The notes under the pieces: generated by a model
Database searches by the model: none
Seen by the model: only the letters and a program-made list of their open reading frames with translations
Told to the model about the DNA's origin: nothing
Position numbers and translations under genes: made by a program
Shown: positions 34,371 through 46,285 of the stretch, piece by piece
Numbering within the stretch: the first letter of the stretch is position 1
Layout: every line of letters starts with the position of its first letter
Source: Diogma glabrata
Lineage: Eukaryota > Arthropoda > Insecta > Diptera > Cylindrotomidae
DNA length: 64,000 nt
Assembly (NCBI GenBank): GCA_963693315.1
Contig: OY856186.1
Location: forward strand, 372,708,850-372,772,849
Direction of reading: 5' to 3'

Positions 34371-36807
34371 ATGATTCACAATAATGTAACTAGATTTATA
34401 AGTAGCACATTTTTAATAGATACTGGAGCTGATATTTCACTCCTTAAAGAGAACGTATTAAAAGAAAATATAGAGTTAACAGACGATGCTCGTAAAATAA
34501 TTGGTGTAACAAAAGATGAATCGCACACTTTAGGTACGATTATAGCAACGTTAGATTTTGATGGCGAGAAAATTAAGCAAAAATTTCACATAGTAAGTGA
34601 AGAATTTCCACTAGGAACTGATGGAATACTAGGACGAGATTTCCTAAGAAACAACTTATGTAAGATAGACTACGAAACGTATACTTTAGCAATTTATATA
34701 AACGGCACAGAAATTTTACTACCAATAAGAACCAAACTGAGAGAAGAGAACAACTTTAGAATACCAGCACGTACACAGATGATGAAAGCAATAAATTTAA
34801 ACGTAGCTGAAGATAGTGTAATCCTAGACGAAGAGATACAAGATGGTGTATTCATAGCCAATTCAATAATACCAGAAAAAGGCATTACACATATAAAAAT
34901 TCTCAACACACTTGATCATGAGATAACAGTCAAGAATATCTCACCAAGGATAGTACCACTCAGAGATTATGAAATTATGAATGTACGAGACAGCAAAATG
35001 AAGAATCTTGAAAAAGGAAGATACACGAAACTGTTAGAAGAATTAAAAATCGAAAACTTGGATGATACAGCAAAACAATCAATTTTGGAAATTTGTGAAC
35101 AATATTCCGATATTTTTCATTTAAAAGGAGATAATCTTACAACAAATAATTTCTACAAACAAACCATCACTACAATGGATAAAACACCAGTCTATATCAA
35201 GAATTATAGATTACCTCAATCTCAAATTGAAGAAATAAATAATCAAGTAGAAGAACTAATTAAAGGAGACATAGTAGAAGGATCGACAAGTTCATTCAAT
35301 GCACCTCTATTAATCGTAAAGAAGAAAGGGGAAGAAAATACCAAATATCGACTTGTAGTTGACTTCAGACAACTCAATAAGAAGATAGTAGATGATAAGT
35401 TCCCACTCACGAGATTGGACGACATATTAGACAGTCTCGGAAGAGCAAAGTATTTTACAACACTGGATTTGGCGAGTTCTTTCCACCAAATAGAACTTGA
35501 GAAGGATTCACGACCATTAACAGCATTCTCAACAAATAAAGGTCATTACCAATTTAAAAGATTACCATTCGGCTTAAAAATATCAACTAATAGCTTTCAA
35601 AGAATGTTATCCATAGCACTAGCTGGTCTAGAAGCAGAAGCATTCCTATATGTCGATGATATAATTATATTCGGGTGTAGCTTGAAACACCACGATATGA
35701 ACCTGATCAAAACCTTAGAAAGATTGAGAAAATACAACTTAAAATTAAATCCAAGAAAATGCAATTTTTTACAAACCGAAGTAACTTATTTGGGACACTT
35801 GATAACAAGTCAAGGCATAAAAACAGATCCGAAAAAATATGATATAGTTAAAGATTCTCCTATACCGAAAAATGCTGATGAAGCTAAACGATTTACAGCA
35901 TTTTGTAACTACTATAGAAGATTTATACCAAAATTCGCAGAAATCGCAAAACCATTGAACAATTTAAACAAAAAAAAACACAACGTTCGAATGGACTAAA
36001 GAATGTGAAGAGGCATTCACAACATTAAAAAACAAGCTGATCAATCCACCAATATTAAAATACCCAAATGTTGAAGAGACATTCATAATAACAACAGATG
36101 CATCGAATTACGCATTGGGAGCTGTGTTATCACAGGGAGAAATAGGAAATGATTTGCCGATTTCCTACGCTAGCCGATCATTAAATAAATACGAAATTAA
36201 CAAGCCAATAATTGAAAAGGAACTGCTAAGTATACACTGGGCCATAAATTTTTTTAGACCGTATGTCTATGGGAGAAAATTCACAGTGGTGACAGACCAC
36301 AGGCCATTAGTGAGTCTGTTCACGCACAAAAATCCGTCATCAAAACTAACAAGGATCAGATTAGACTTATCTGACTATGATTTCCAAATCATTTATAAAC
36401 AAGGAAAGATGAATGCAAACGCTGACGCATTATCTAGAATAGAAGTAAACTCAGACACGCTTAAAGCGATGATACCGACATCCACGGTAAATACAGTTAA
36501 AACGAGGGCTATGACAAGAAAAGAGAATTACAAAACAGAGGAAAACACCGCAGAGTTGGAAACGGAGTGCACGCTGTATTCATGGAACTGCACCTCTATA
36601 TCTGAAATAAGAAATATGAGAACCTTGTCATTCGAAGATAAAGAATCACGTGATAAAATAAAGAAAAAATGTATTGACTACAAAGAAAATAATGATAGTT
36701 TGCGGGCGGTCGAACTGTCGAGATTACTCACTGTCATAGTAATAGAATGCAAAGAGATTTCTTTGTGCGTACATCGTACACATGGAATGCTTTGCCCGAA
36801 TCAATAG
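34371..36807 (+). CDS. pol of the gypsy element: protease, RT, RNase H
   Basis: The first ATG of the frame is at 34,371, but the frame is open from the frameshift site at 34,266, so expression as Gag-Pol is expected. Aspartic protease: LIDTGADISLL near 34,412, with GILGRDFL at about 34,623. Reverse transcriptase: RLVVDFRQLNKK (about 35,350), FTTLDLASSFHQI, LPFGLKIS and the catalytic YVDD (about 35,650). Connection and RNase H: TTDASNYALGAVLS (36,095), KELLSIHWAINFF, TDHRPLV (36,293), ending with NADALSRI (about 36,420-36,440). A frameshift in the A run near 35,975 separates the ORF ending at 35,999 from the part resuming at 36,000. The last codons before 36,807 are not gypsy but the inserted LINE. 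Function is by family; this copy is not translatable throughout. Confidence 0.95.
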
Positions 36808-36974
36808 TCTCGAGTGCTTTCAATCCACAAAAATTTAAAAAAAGCGTCCACCTATACCTCAAGACGCATGTTGTTGTGGGACCTACGTCTTAAAAGGTAT
36901 CTATGTGTTGTTGTGACACATTTTGTAATTCCTACTACACAACACTTCTTATTAAAAAAAAAAAAAAAAAAAAA
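36695..36974 (+). mobile_element. 5'-truncated LINE (non-LTR retrotransposon) in pol
   Basis: A third frame reads HSNRMQRDFFVRTSYTWNAL from about 36,731, then PESIVSSAFNPQKFKKSV and a stop at 36,888-36,890. This is the usual C-terminus of reverse transcriptases of Jockey/CR1-like LINEs (F-RT--WN-LP pattern). A short 3' UTR ends in a 21-base poly(A) tract at 36,954-36,974. After it the gypsy frame resumes. The insert lies between RNase H and integrase. A clear target duplication was not identified. Confidence 0.85.
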
Positions 36975-36979
36975 TTGAA

Positions 36980-37665
36980 TTGAATAAAAAGAATAAAAGA
37001 GGAATCCTAGTAATATATAGTAAAAATCCAAGTATCGCCTTAGGGAATACACTGGAGAAGCTGATATTAATTATGAAAAGGGAAAAAATAGAGAATCTAG
37101 CGCTAGAGATTAATGATAGTATATTCACACATGTAGATGTGAATGAATTTAAAAATGAATTCAATAAGCTGCAGCAGAAAAATAATAAAGAAAATATGCA
37201 AACAAATTTAAAGATAATAATTTATGAAGCACCTCAAAGAATTACAGATAGAAATAAAATGGATGAATTAATAAAAGTTTACCACGATACACCACACACC
37301 GGAGGACATGCAGGTGTCAAAAGAACAATTAACAAATTAAAACAAAAATACGTCTGAAAAAATATGAGTAGAATGATAAAGAATTATGTAAAAAAATGTG
37401 AATCATGTGCTAAAAATAAACAAATTAGAAATGTTAAGGAAAAATTAACCATAACCGATAAACCGAAAAAATATCTATGATAGAAACGCGAATCCGATAG
37501 ACATAAAAAAAGGTGATTACGTTTGGTTAAAAATAGGTGAAAGAAAAAAGTTAGACTCACCATTCGATGGACCATATGAGGTCATAGAAATAGTAGAAAA
37601 TAATGTTAAGATAAAAATGGGCAATAAAGAAAAATTTGTACATAAAAACAGATTAAAAAAAAGTT
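36980..37665 (+). pseudogene. Integrase of the gypsy element with catalytic core deleted
   Basis: The N-terminal HHCC zinc-binding domain is visible: YHDTPHTGGHAGVKRTINKL (about 37,280-37,340), then CESCAKNKQIR (about 37,400). A TGA interrupts it at about 37,356. After KPKKY the frame stops at 37,478-37,480 and the next base run jumps straight to the C-terminal domain, with KKGDYVWLKIGE and the GPY/F-type FDGPYEVIEI (about 37,510-37,590), ending at the stop near 37,665. The central RNase-H-fold core with its D,D-35-E residues is wholly missing, so this copy could not integrate on its own product. Confidence 0.9.
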
Positions 37666-37851
37666 AGGATTAGTTAAAATTGCCAAAATAATAGTTAAGC
37701 AATAAGAATTAAATAGTAAAACAGAATAAAATTATATTACTTGCAAACAATAAAAATATGTAACAATTTCTCCAATAATTAAGCATAAATAATATCAAAA
37801 AGATCAAAATCATAATAACAATGAAAATTTATCTTCAATAAATTTTCACTT

Positions 37852-37862
37852 AGGGGTAGGGA
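37852..37862 (+). promoter_or_regulatory. Polypurine tract
   Basis: AGGGGTAGGGA ends exactly at the first base of the 3' LTR, as expected of the plus-strand primer. One T interrupts the purines. Confidence 0.8.
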
Positions 37863-38495
37863 TGTAACATATGTATGACTAATCCAATTGACATACATTA
37901 CATATGTTATTCTCCCAACCAAACTATTCTAAACAATTAAATAAGTCATCAACAACTTAAAAGCCTAGATCTAATTTCTATAAATTCCCACGATATACAT
38001 GTTATAAGGAAACCCAATTAACTTAAAATAATATTAAAGTTGATGACATCACAAAAATAAACTTGAATAAAATTTAAATAAAATTTGTTGAAATTACTGC
38101 TGAACGAGGCAATTATATTTATTTAATATAATATTGACCGATATTAACTTCACATAATAAATCGATTGATAATTGGTTAATCGATTTAATTATGAAAATA
38201 AATGTAAATAAATGTAATCTTAAGAGGGGATTATAGCGGGGAAACCCTCTATCAATTCCACTATAAATTAAATGAAAATTGTAACGAAGGAGCAATCAAT
38301 AAACTTATCCGAAAGTTTAAAGTTAAAGTGTTAGTTTTAATTTAAAACCTCTAACGGAAGAAAGTCTGCCCAATAGGCCTCAGTCTACGGGTTTAACATG
38401 GTTTATCCAGTTGTAAAGACTTTCTTCCCATCATAAATATCGAGACGAATAAGTGGACGCCGTAGTATAGCAGCTCAACAGATAAGTCCACCATA
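37863..38495 (+). repeat. 3' LTR of the gypsy element
   Basis: 633 bases, aligned to the 5' LTR at a constant offset of 6,376 with one difference seen by eye. It is followed by the target duplication ATAG. Confidence 0.97.
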
Positions 38496-38953
38496 ATAGA
38501 GAGGAGTGGAATTCGATTTCCTCATGGGGTGAGTTCATTTTATTATATTTATATACGTGCATGGAAGTGTAGGTGTGTGTATGTATATGGATATATGTCT
38601 TTATGTATGAATGTGTGTGTATATGGGTGTATGTGTGCACGTGTGTGTGTGTTTACATGTGAGTGTATGAGGTACGTGTGCGTGTGAGTGAGGTAGTTTA
38701 TGGGGGTGAATGTGTCAATCGTAGCTTTTTCAAACTGAGGGGCCGCCAGAGTCTTCCTTTTCTATTTGCCTTCTTTGTTTTTGATCCGATTATATTATGA
38801 AACACGCGCACTATACTGATTATTTGTGCTGGAGTCTGCAGGTGAACTATCTCTGACCCACAAACTGAAGCTAGTTTAGGGTCCAAAACCTCACTAGGTG
38901 CGCGCCCTCAACGGTTACATTGGGATATCCAATGTAACCAGTTCTCCATTACA
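38496..38953 (+). repeat. LTR-A copy 3, 3' half, interrupted by the gypsy element
   Basis: It starts at the gypsy target site and carries GTGAGT (38,529-38,534), a long GT-rich microsatellite-like stretch (38,560-38,690), GGGGCCGCCAGAGTC, TATTTGTGCTGGAGTCTGCAG and ACTGAAGCTAGTTTAGGG, and ends CTCCATTACA. The CA end lies 8 bases before a tRNA-Lys-type primer-binding site, which is the main reason for calling the family an LTR. A short hairpin GGTTACATTGG-atat-CCAATGTAACC lies at 38,915-38,940. Confidence 0.8.
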
Positions 38954-38961
38954 TTTCAAGA

Positions 38962-38979
38962 TGGCGCCCAACGTGGGGC
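38962..38979 (+). promoter_or_regulatory. tRNA-Lys-type primer-binding site
   Basis: TGGCGCCCAACGTGGGGC is the 18-base site complementary to the 3' end of tRNA-Lys(1,2) used by several retroelements, including insect gypsy-type ones. It defines the direction of the host element (plus strand, internal region to the right). Confidence 0.85.
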
Positions 38980-40225
38980 TCTAGAGCGACAATGTTTGGG
39001 CCTTTGGATCCAAACAGGGTTGTTCTAGAGACAACAATTTTTTTTTTGATTTGTGGATTTAGTTTTTTTAAATAGTTATTTGTGTTTTAGTGAATACCGC
39101 AGGAGTGAGTGTTAGCCCTTCAGGCTAGTGCTTATCGGGATTTACGATCTTGCGGTCTCCAAGTAAAGTAAGGTTTTTTTCATTCGGAGATGACGAAACA
39201 GCAGGTGATGGACCTTGTTGGTCATTGGTGGTTTCAGCCAGTATCATCCACCCTGTGTTGTTTCGTCTGACCCTAGGTTTTTTGAATGAGTGAAAAACTT
39301 TACAAAGCTATGCTCATTTTAAATGTTTTTTTATTGTCTTCGATTTAATTTCGTTAGAGCATAGCCTGTTAGAGTGTTGCTGGTGCATGTGATGTGAGTG
39401 GACGATAACAGAGATACATCTGCTGGTATTGTTTCAATGCTTGCCAGTAGATGATTTCGTCTGTTCTTCGTGCCACGGTTGTTACATTCAGGGCAACACC
39501 AAGACTAACAACCTTTTTTCTCCATTCAGGTTGTTTGGTTGTTGGCATTGGGCTGACAGGCGGACGTATTAATGGAAAATGCTAGCATTTGGCTCTCTGA
39601 GCCATAGCTAGACCATGTGTGTTGGCTTGTCAGACTGTTTCCACCACTGAAACAACCTTTTAAAAGCCCTTTTATTAATTTTTTTATCACCACCTAGTTT
39701 ATTCGGACTGGTTGATTTGTCGGTCACAACTTATCCCTAATTTGTTTTTGAAAAAAATTGAAATAATTCGTTTTTCTTTTGTTTTGTATAATCTTAATAA
39801 CTTTTATGGATATTTAATTTTTTGTGAATTGGAAAAGATTTAGCAATATTCTGTTTAGAAGCAGTAATCAATAATTTTTGTGACTGAGAATTTTGGTAAA
39901 TTTGAAAACTTTGAGGAAGTCTTGTGAGTAGTTTTTTAGATTTTGAATAATTGTTTTGAATTTTATAATTTTGGTTAATTTTTATTTTAGAGTTTTTTGG
40001 AAAATTATTGATGATTTCGTGTATATAATTTTAATTTGGAACAATTTTTTTAATTGTTTAATTATTTTTTTATTTTAAGTTTAGAAATTTTGTGTATATT
40101 TTGTATGTGCAAGTACAATTTTTTACTATTGTGAATAATTTTAAATTTTGGCGTGTTTAGTTATAAATTTTAATTGTTAATATTTTGTGGAAATTTTAAT
40201 TTGCAATATTTAGATATTTTGAATA
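38980..40225. other. Leader of the LTR-A element, no ORF
   Basis: The first 700 bases are of moderate GC with imperfect repeats (TGATGGACCTTGTTGGTCATT, AGTATCATCCACC, CTGCTGGTATTGTTTCAATG). After about 39,760 the DNA is extremely T-rich on this strand. No gag or pol frame follows where it would be expected. Confidence 0.5.
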
Positions 40226-42410
40226 GGTTCATTAATTTTGATCATTTTTTTTTTGTGTAATTTTTTTTGATATTTTAAATTAATGTTAAGTAATTATGAA
40301 AATTTGTTGGGAGTTTTGTTTAAATAGCTTATATAGTATTTTGTAATTTTTATTTTGAAATATTTCAAAATTTTGTAGATTTTTTTTAAATATTTTATAA
40401 CTATATTTTGTCATTTTTTTTTCTTGAATTTTGTGGTGTAAGTAGGAGAAATATGTACAAAACGGGCCCAACGGGTAAAATGGGCCCTCTTTAAATTTCC
40501 ATCTAGCAGGCATTCTATCTATTTTTCTCTAGTGTTATTAGAATTGAAATAAAAAATGCCACCAGAGGCGGTAAAAATGTTATGAAGATTTTTGTCGTTG
40601 AACCCTTTTTGTTTTTGACATTGTTTATTTTGAGGTCATTTGATGTTAAAACTTAATGTGGATTATTTTATGTTACTATATAAGTTTTAGTGGTATATTA
40701 TCCTACATTTATTAAAAACATAGAGTACTCGCCTGCGTACATCAAATAAAAGAAAATGTGAGTAAAAATTGTTTTGCATTATTAAATATTTTGATAAATA
40801 AAAAATTTAAAAAAATGAGGTTAAACGGGCCCTCTTTCAAGGGGCTGGGCCCATTTTACCCCTAAAGAAAACTTTTTTCAAAATAATATTTGATTTTTTT
40901 TACAGATGCCGAGAAATTACGTGAGAAAAACAAATCGTCAATCTTGAAGTGAAAATAGCATGATGCGCGCTATTGAAGCTTGTTATGACTGCCAAATTAC
41001 GTGATGCTAACATTTATCATTTGGACAAATCTACCATCTAATAGGAACAATTGAGTTTTGAATAAAGGTTTTTTAGATTTTCGTAGTCACATCTGACATT
41101 AAAAACCAATCCCTGAATTCAACACGGCTTTTCCATTCCCATTCGTGATACCACACCATTGGCTCGTTTCATTACATTTGTAATGTTTACACATATAAAA
41201 CAAGTAAGGCACGTTTCATATCTTTCGAGGGCGTGAATTGAACCTACTAAAATGGTAAAAATAAAAATACGTAAAATTAATGATATATTCCATCTGCATT
41301 AAAGTTTATTGGAATTAATGAAGCTTGGATAAAATCGCCTGGATGACTACTAAAATATACAATAAAGTTCTTCTCATTACTTGCCCTTCACAGGAACAAC
41401 AGCCATCCGATGTTTTTTGTTTTTGTTATTACTCTTTCTACCGAAGAGAATTACTGATCGATTCTTTCCTATGAGATGGGGTTGTTGTTCCTATTTGGGG
41501 GTAATCAAGTGGGTATGAGAATTAAGCCTCAAATAACCTTATGATTGATTGAAGGAGTGAATGACTAATCTGTTGATTGAGTAATTCATTTCGCTGCCAT
41601 CTAGTGGAATTATATTAAAGAAATAAAGGATTAACCTAACTCATTAAATATTGCAACTTTATTCATATTGTTGGTAGAATTTTTTTTTGTTCCTAAAACA
41701 AAATAACAAAGTAAGACAAAAGATGGGGAAATGAAGGAAATAAAAACCGATGCAACAGGTGATTCGAGGCATTCATTCAATTATTTTTGTTGAGTATAAT
41801 ATGAAAGTAATAAGAAGATGGTGAGAGTTTTGTTTAAAAAAACTTGTATTTTTGTTATTATTATAATTAATGTTAATTAATGCTAGAGTGTAACATAACT
41901 ATAAAGTAACACATAGAACGTCGAATTTTGTTAAAACTTGTAATTGTTAGAAATATTAGGACGCCATTATTTCATATAAATGAAGGTTGTAAGTTGGATT
42001 ACAAGCTTTCAAAATCCACTATAAAAATTAACAGAAAGAAAAATTACTCTAGATTAAAGATCCAACCGCAATGTATACATTTTTTTTTGTAAAAACTGCT
42101 ATTCAAATATATGTAATTTCAATATGGTGATTCAACGTGTTATACTTTGTTTTATTAATGCTTGTTGATGCTGTTTAAAGTGAATCAGTTAATTGGCCTC
42201 AAGGTCCAACGAGTAAACCTTCTAAAACCTTGTACAGGTTTGCCGAATGATATGGATATAGTGACACGCCGCTGATGACAGGTAAGGATACTAAAGAGGT
42301 ATGTAATGTTGGATTTTGTTAAACGCTTAAGTAAATTTTATAGTCACGTGTTATCACTTGTTTTTACGATTTATCATCAAATGATTTTATGTGTTGCAGT
42401 CAGTGGGGAT
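40226..42410. repeat. 2.19-kb direct duplication, copy 1
   Basis: From GGTTCATTAATTTTG to CAGTCAGTGGGGAT the sequence is repeated at 42,416-44,599 with about two differences seen (one T in a T run, and ATAC against AATC near 42,150/44,340). Inside, GGGTAAAATGGGCCC (40,473-40,487) and its exact complement (40,847-40,861) frame 360 bases and may be the ends of a small element. No long ORF exists. Confidence 0.95.
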
Positions 42411-42415
42411 TGTGG

Positions 42416-44599
42416 GGTTCATTAATTTTGATCATTTTTTTTTTGTGTAATTTTTTTTGATATTTTAAATTAATGTTAAGTAATTATGAAAATTTGTTGG
42501 GAGTTTTGTTTAAATAGCTTATATAGTATTTTGTAATTTTTATTTTGAAATATTTCAAAATTTTGTAGATTTTTTTTAAATATTTTATAACTATATTTTG
42601 TCATTTTTTTTCTTGAATTTTGTGGTGTAAGTAGGAGAAATATGTACAAAACGGGCCCAACGGGTAAAATGGGCCCTCTTTAAATTTCCATCTAGCAGGC
42701 ATTCTATCTATTTTTCTCTAGTGTTATTAGAATTGAAATAAAAAATGCCACCAGAGGCGGTAAAAATGTTATGAAGATTTTTGTCGTTGAACCCTTTTTG
42801 TTTTTGACATTGTTTATTTTGAGGTCATTTGATGTTAAAACTTAATGTGGATTATTTTATGTTACTATATAAGTTTTAGTGGTATATTATCCTACATTTA
42901 TTAAAAACATAGAGTACTCGCCTGCGTACATCAAATAAAAGAAAATGTGAGTAAAAATTGTTTTGCATTATTAAATATTTTGATAAATAAAAAATTTAAA
43001 AAAATGAGGTTAAACGGGCCCTCTTTCAAGGGGCTGGGCCCATTTTACCCCTAAAGAAAACTTTTTTCAAAATAATATTTGATTTTTTTTACAGATGCCG
43101 AGAAATTACGTGAGAAAAACAAATCGTCAATCTTGAAGTGAAAATAGCATGATGCGCGCTATTGAAGCTTGTTATGACTGCCAAATTACGTGATGCTAAC
43201 ATTTATCATTTGGACAAATCTACCATCTAATAGGAACAATTGAGTTTTGAATAAAGGTTTTTTAGATTTTCGTAGTCACATCTGACATTAAAAACCAATC
43301 CCTGAATTCAACACGGCTTTTCCATTCCCATTCGTGATACCACACCATTGGCTCGTTTCATTACATTTGTAATGTTTACACATATAAAACAAGTAAGGCA
43401 CGTTTCATATCTTTCGAGGGCGTGAATTGAACCTACTAAAATGGTAAAAATAAAAATACGTAAAATTAATGATATATTCCATCTGCATTAAAGTTTATTG
43501 GAATTAATGAAGCTTGGATAAAATCGCCTGGATGACTACTAAAATATACAATAAAGTTCTTCTCATTACTTGCCCTTCACAGGAACAACAGCCATCCGAT
43601 GTTTTTTGTTTTTGTTATTACTCTTTCTACCGAAGAGAATTACTGATCGATTCTTTCCTATGAGATGGGGTTGTTGTTCCTATTTGGGGGTAATCAAGTG
43701 GGTATGAGAATTAAGCCTCAAATAACCTTATGATTGATTGAAGGAGTGAATGACTAATCTGTTGATTGAGTAATTCATTTCGCTGCCATCTAGTGGAATT
43801 ATATTAAAGAAATAAAGGATTAACCTAACTCATTAAATATTGCAACTTTATTCATATTGTTGGTAGAATTTTTTTTTGTTCCTAAAACAAAATAACAAAG
43901 TAAGACAAAAGATGGGGAAATGAAGGAAATAAAAACCGATGCAACAGGTGATTCGAGGCATTCATTCAATTATTTTTGTTGAGTATAATATGAAAGTAAT
44001 AAGAAGATGGTGAGAGTTTTGTTTAAAAAAACTTGTATTTTTGTTATTATTATAATTAATGTTAATTAATGCTAGAGTGTAACATAACTATAAAGTAACA
44101 CATAGAACGTCGAATTTTGTTAAAACTTGTAATTGTTAGAAATATTAGGACGCCATTATTTCATATAAATGAAGGTTGTAAGTTGGATTACAAGCTTTCA
44201 AAATCCACTATAAAAATTAACAGAAAGAAAAATTACTCTAGATTAAAGATCCAACCGCAATGTATACATTTTTTTTTGTAAAAACTGCTATTCAAATATA
44301 TGTAATTTCAATATGGTGATTCAACGTGTTAATCTTTGTTTTATTAATGCTTGTTGATGCTGTTTAAAGTGAATCAGTTAATTGGCCTCAAGGTCCAACG
44401 AGTAAACCTTCTAAAACCTTGTACAGGTTTGCCGAATGATATGGATATAGTGACACGCCGCTGATGACAGGTAAGGATACTAAAGAGGTATGTAATGTTG
44501 GATTTTGTTAAACGCTTAAGTAAATTTTATAGTCACGTGTTATCACTTGTTTTTACGATTTATCATCAAATGATTTTATGTGTTGCAGTCAGTGGGGAT
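42416..44599. repeat. 2.19-kb direct duplication, copy 2
   Basis: Head-to-tail copy of 40,226-42,410, separated from it by TGTGG. The near-identity means a very recent tandem duplication or an assembly duplication of two haplotypes. Confidence 0.95.
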
Positions 44600-46285
44600 G
44601 TCCAGGATTTGTTAAAATGTGCTTCCTTTTAAATTAATATTTTAAAGAAAAAAAAGAAAATTTTATAAAAAGAATCACGTCATCTAATAACTTAATTTTT
44701 TTTTGTTGAACGGCTTTCCTACATATTTTTTTTATGAAAAGTTACGAAAATAACCAGTCTCCGTGAATTCGTCTAATTTTGTTGATATGCAGTTGTTTTA
44801 ACAAAACTATTTAACGCAAACCGGTCTTTTATGAACGGTAAAGTGTATGCTAATATGATGTATCGTAGCCTAGCACCGTTTTGCATTTTTTTTTTGTTGT
44901 GATTCATTTTAATGTTATGTTGGAGCGAATAATACATTTTTAGGTTATTAAATTTTTTTTTAGACTCTATGGAGAAACAAAGAAATACAAAATAATCCAA
45001 CTTTAGTTCGGAATCCAAACCTTATGGTTGGTAGCTTGGTAAGAACTAAACATCTTTCAGAAACGATTTCTAAAATTCTGTTGCTCAAACCAATAAATTT
45101 TGGTATTCTAAATTTTTTTTTTTTGAATACAGACCTACAGTATTTTCATTCACTTAATTCTTCTTTCTTGGAACTCCCGAGTTTTATTTAATGGGTTCTT
45201 GGATATATTTGCTTTGACCTAAGCCTTTCTTTTCTAGCGTCTTTCTCTATTTCCATTGGCCTGTGAAATCATATTTTATTTTATTTCCTCTCCGCTTATA
45301 TCCTATTATTTCCTCTCCTCGTTATTGGACATCTAGATGCAAATGAGCGTGTTTAAGGTTCTGCTACCACAGGATTTCGAGATACCCCTTATTTGTTTTC
45401 GATTCATTTTAATTAAGTGCCTTAGTTACTTCAATGGGTCCAATGGGTTCAATGGGTCCAAGTCAGGTCCAATCCAGAATTTCGATCGTCAATCCCTGGT
45501 TTTGGGAACTTGCTCTGGTGTAGGTGATTGCTTTAGTCGTTTCATCCCTCAACATTTTTTTTGGAGAACAAATTTTCGATGCTCTGTTCCAATACATTTT
45601 TTTTGTAGTATACTTATAAGCACCTCCAGATATAGATCCACACGACCATTTTCTCAGGCTAGAGCTAGGCCCTGAAAAAAAAGCCAGCAGCAGAGTGGTG
45701 CAATCAAAATTTTTTTTTATTTTTGGTACTAAACTTCAGCTATCTTTGGGTGTCGAAAGACCCCCAAAACAAAAAAAAAATACTACAAAAAGGGGCCCAA
45801 CATGGGGCTTTGCAATGATGAACGACTAGAGCAAATGTGACATTGGTGAAGGCTTTATCGGAAACGCTGCAGGCATTTTCAAATTCGGGATTTCAGCTAC
45901 TAAAATGTTCTTATATATGTACTTCAGTAGGAATCACTCTGGTCTTTCAGAGGTTGCTGCGTGTGGAGGAGGGTATGGGGCATGGATTGTTGGTGATATT
46001 AGGTAAGTCCTGAAGTACCAACCCACACATATGCTCTTTTAGGACTTGGGTCCTCTGTCAGGGTAGAGTGAGTTCCTGCGCATGGACGTATAGATTGAAA
46101 ATTGGTTTTTGGTCTCGTGATGGAATTTGGAAATGAGTTACCTATATTTACTCAATTCAGGTATTTAGAAGAATTTGTAGAAGACTTTGTGTTTTTTTTA
46201 AACAAACAAAAACAAGAGAAACAAATGTTTTCGGTGGCCTAAATTAAGCTAATATTATATTTTTTTAAAACTTATATGTATATAT
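44600..46285. other. LTR/leader-like stretch with a decayed primer-binding site
   Basis: No gene is recognised; a 112-codon frame at 45,337-45,675 has no domain and contains short repeats of CAATGGGTCCAATGGGTT. AGGGGCCCAACATGGGGCT at 45,791-45,809 matches the tRNA-Lys-type site at 38,962 in 16 of 19 positions, and GACTAGAGCAAATGTGACATT following it recalls the sequence after that site. So this is probably a second, older leader of the same family. Confidence 0.5.

Larger units (their letters stand above)
31483..38499 (+). mobile_element. Ty3/gypsy LTR retrotransposon, full-length but defective
   Basis: Two 633-bp LTRs (31,487-32,119 and 37,863-38,495) are flanked by the 4-bp target duplication ATAG (31,483-31,486 and 38,496-38,499). 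In order: LTR, primer-binding site, small basic ORF, gag, -1 frameshift signal, pol with protease, reverse transcriptase, RNase H and integrase parts, polypurine tract, LTR. No env-like ORF is present. The protease-RT-RNase H-integrase order places it in Ty3/gypsy (Metaviridae); sequence style suggests the Mdg3/micropia side of the group, with low confidence. Defects: frameshifts in gag (about 33,559) and pol (about 35,975), a LINE inserted in pol, an in-frame stop in the integrase zinc-finger region, and loss of the integrase catalytic core. It sits inside an LTR-A copy. Confidence 0.97.

Noticed and set aside
36852..37164. Minus-strand Phe-rich ORFs
   Set aside because: They read the LINE poly(A) tract and gypsy pol in antisense.
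45791..45809. Functional tRNA-Lys primer-binding site
   Set aside because: Three mismatches in 19 bases, including the first base that pairs with the tRNA CCA end, and no clear LTR directly upstream; kept only as a decayed relic.
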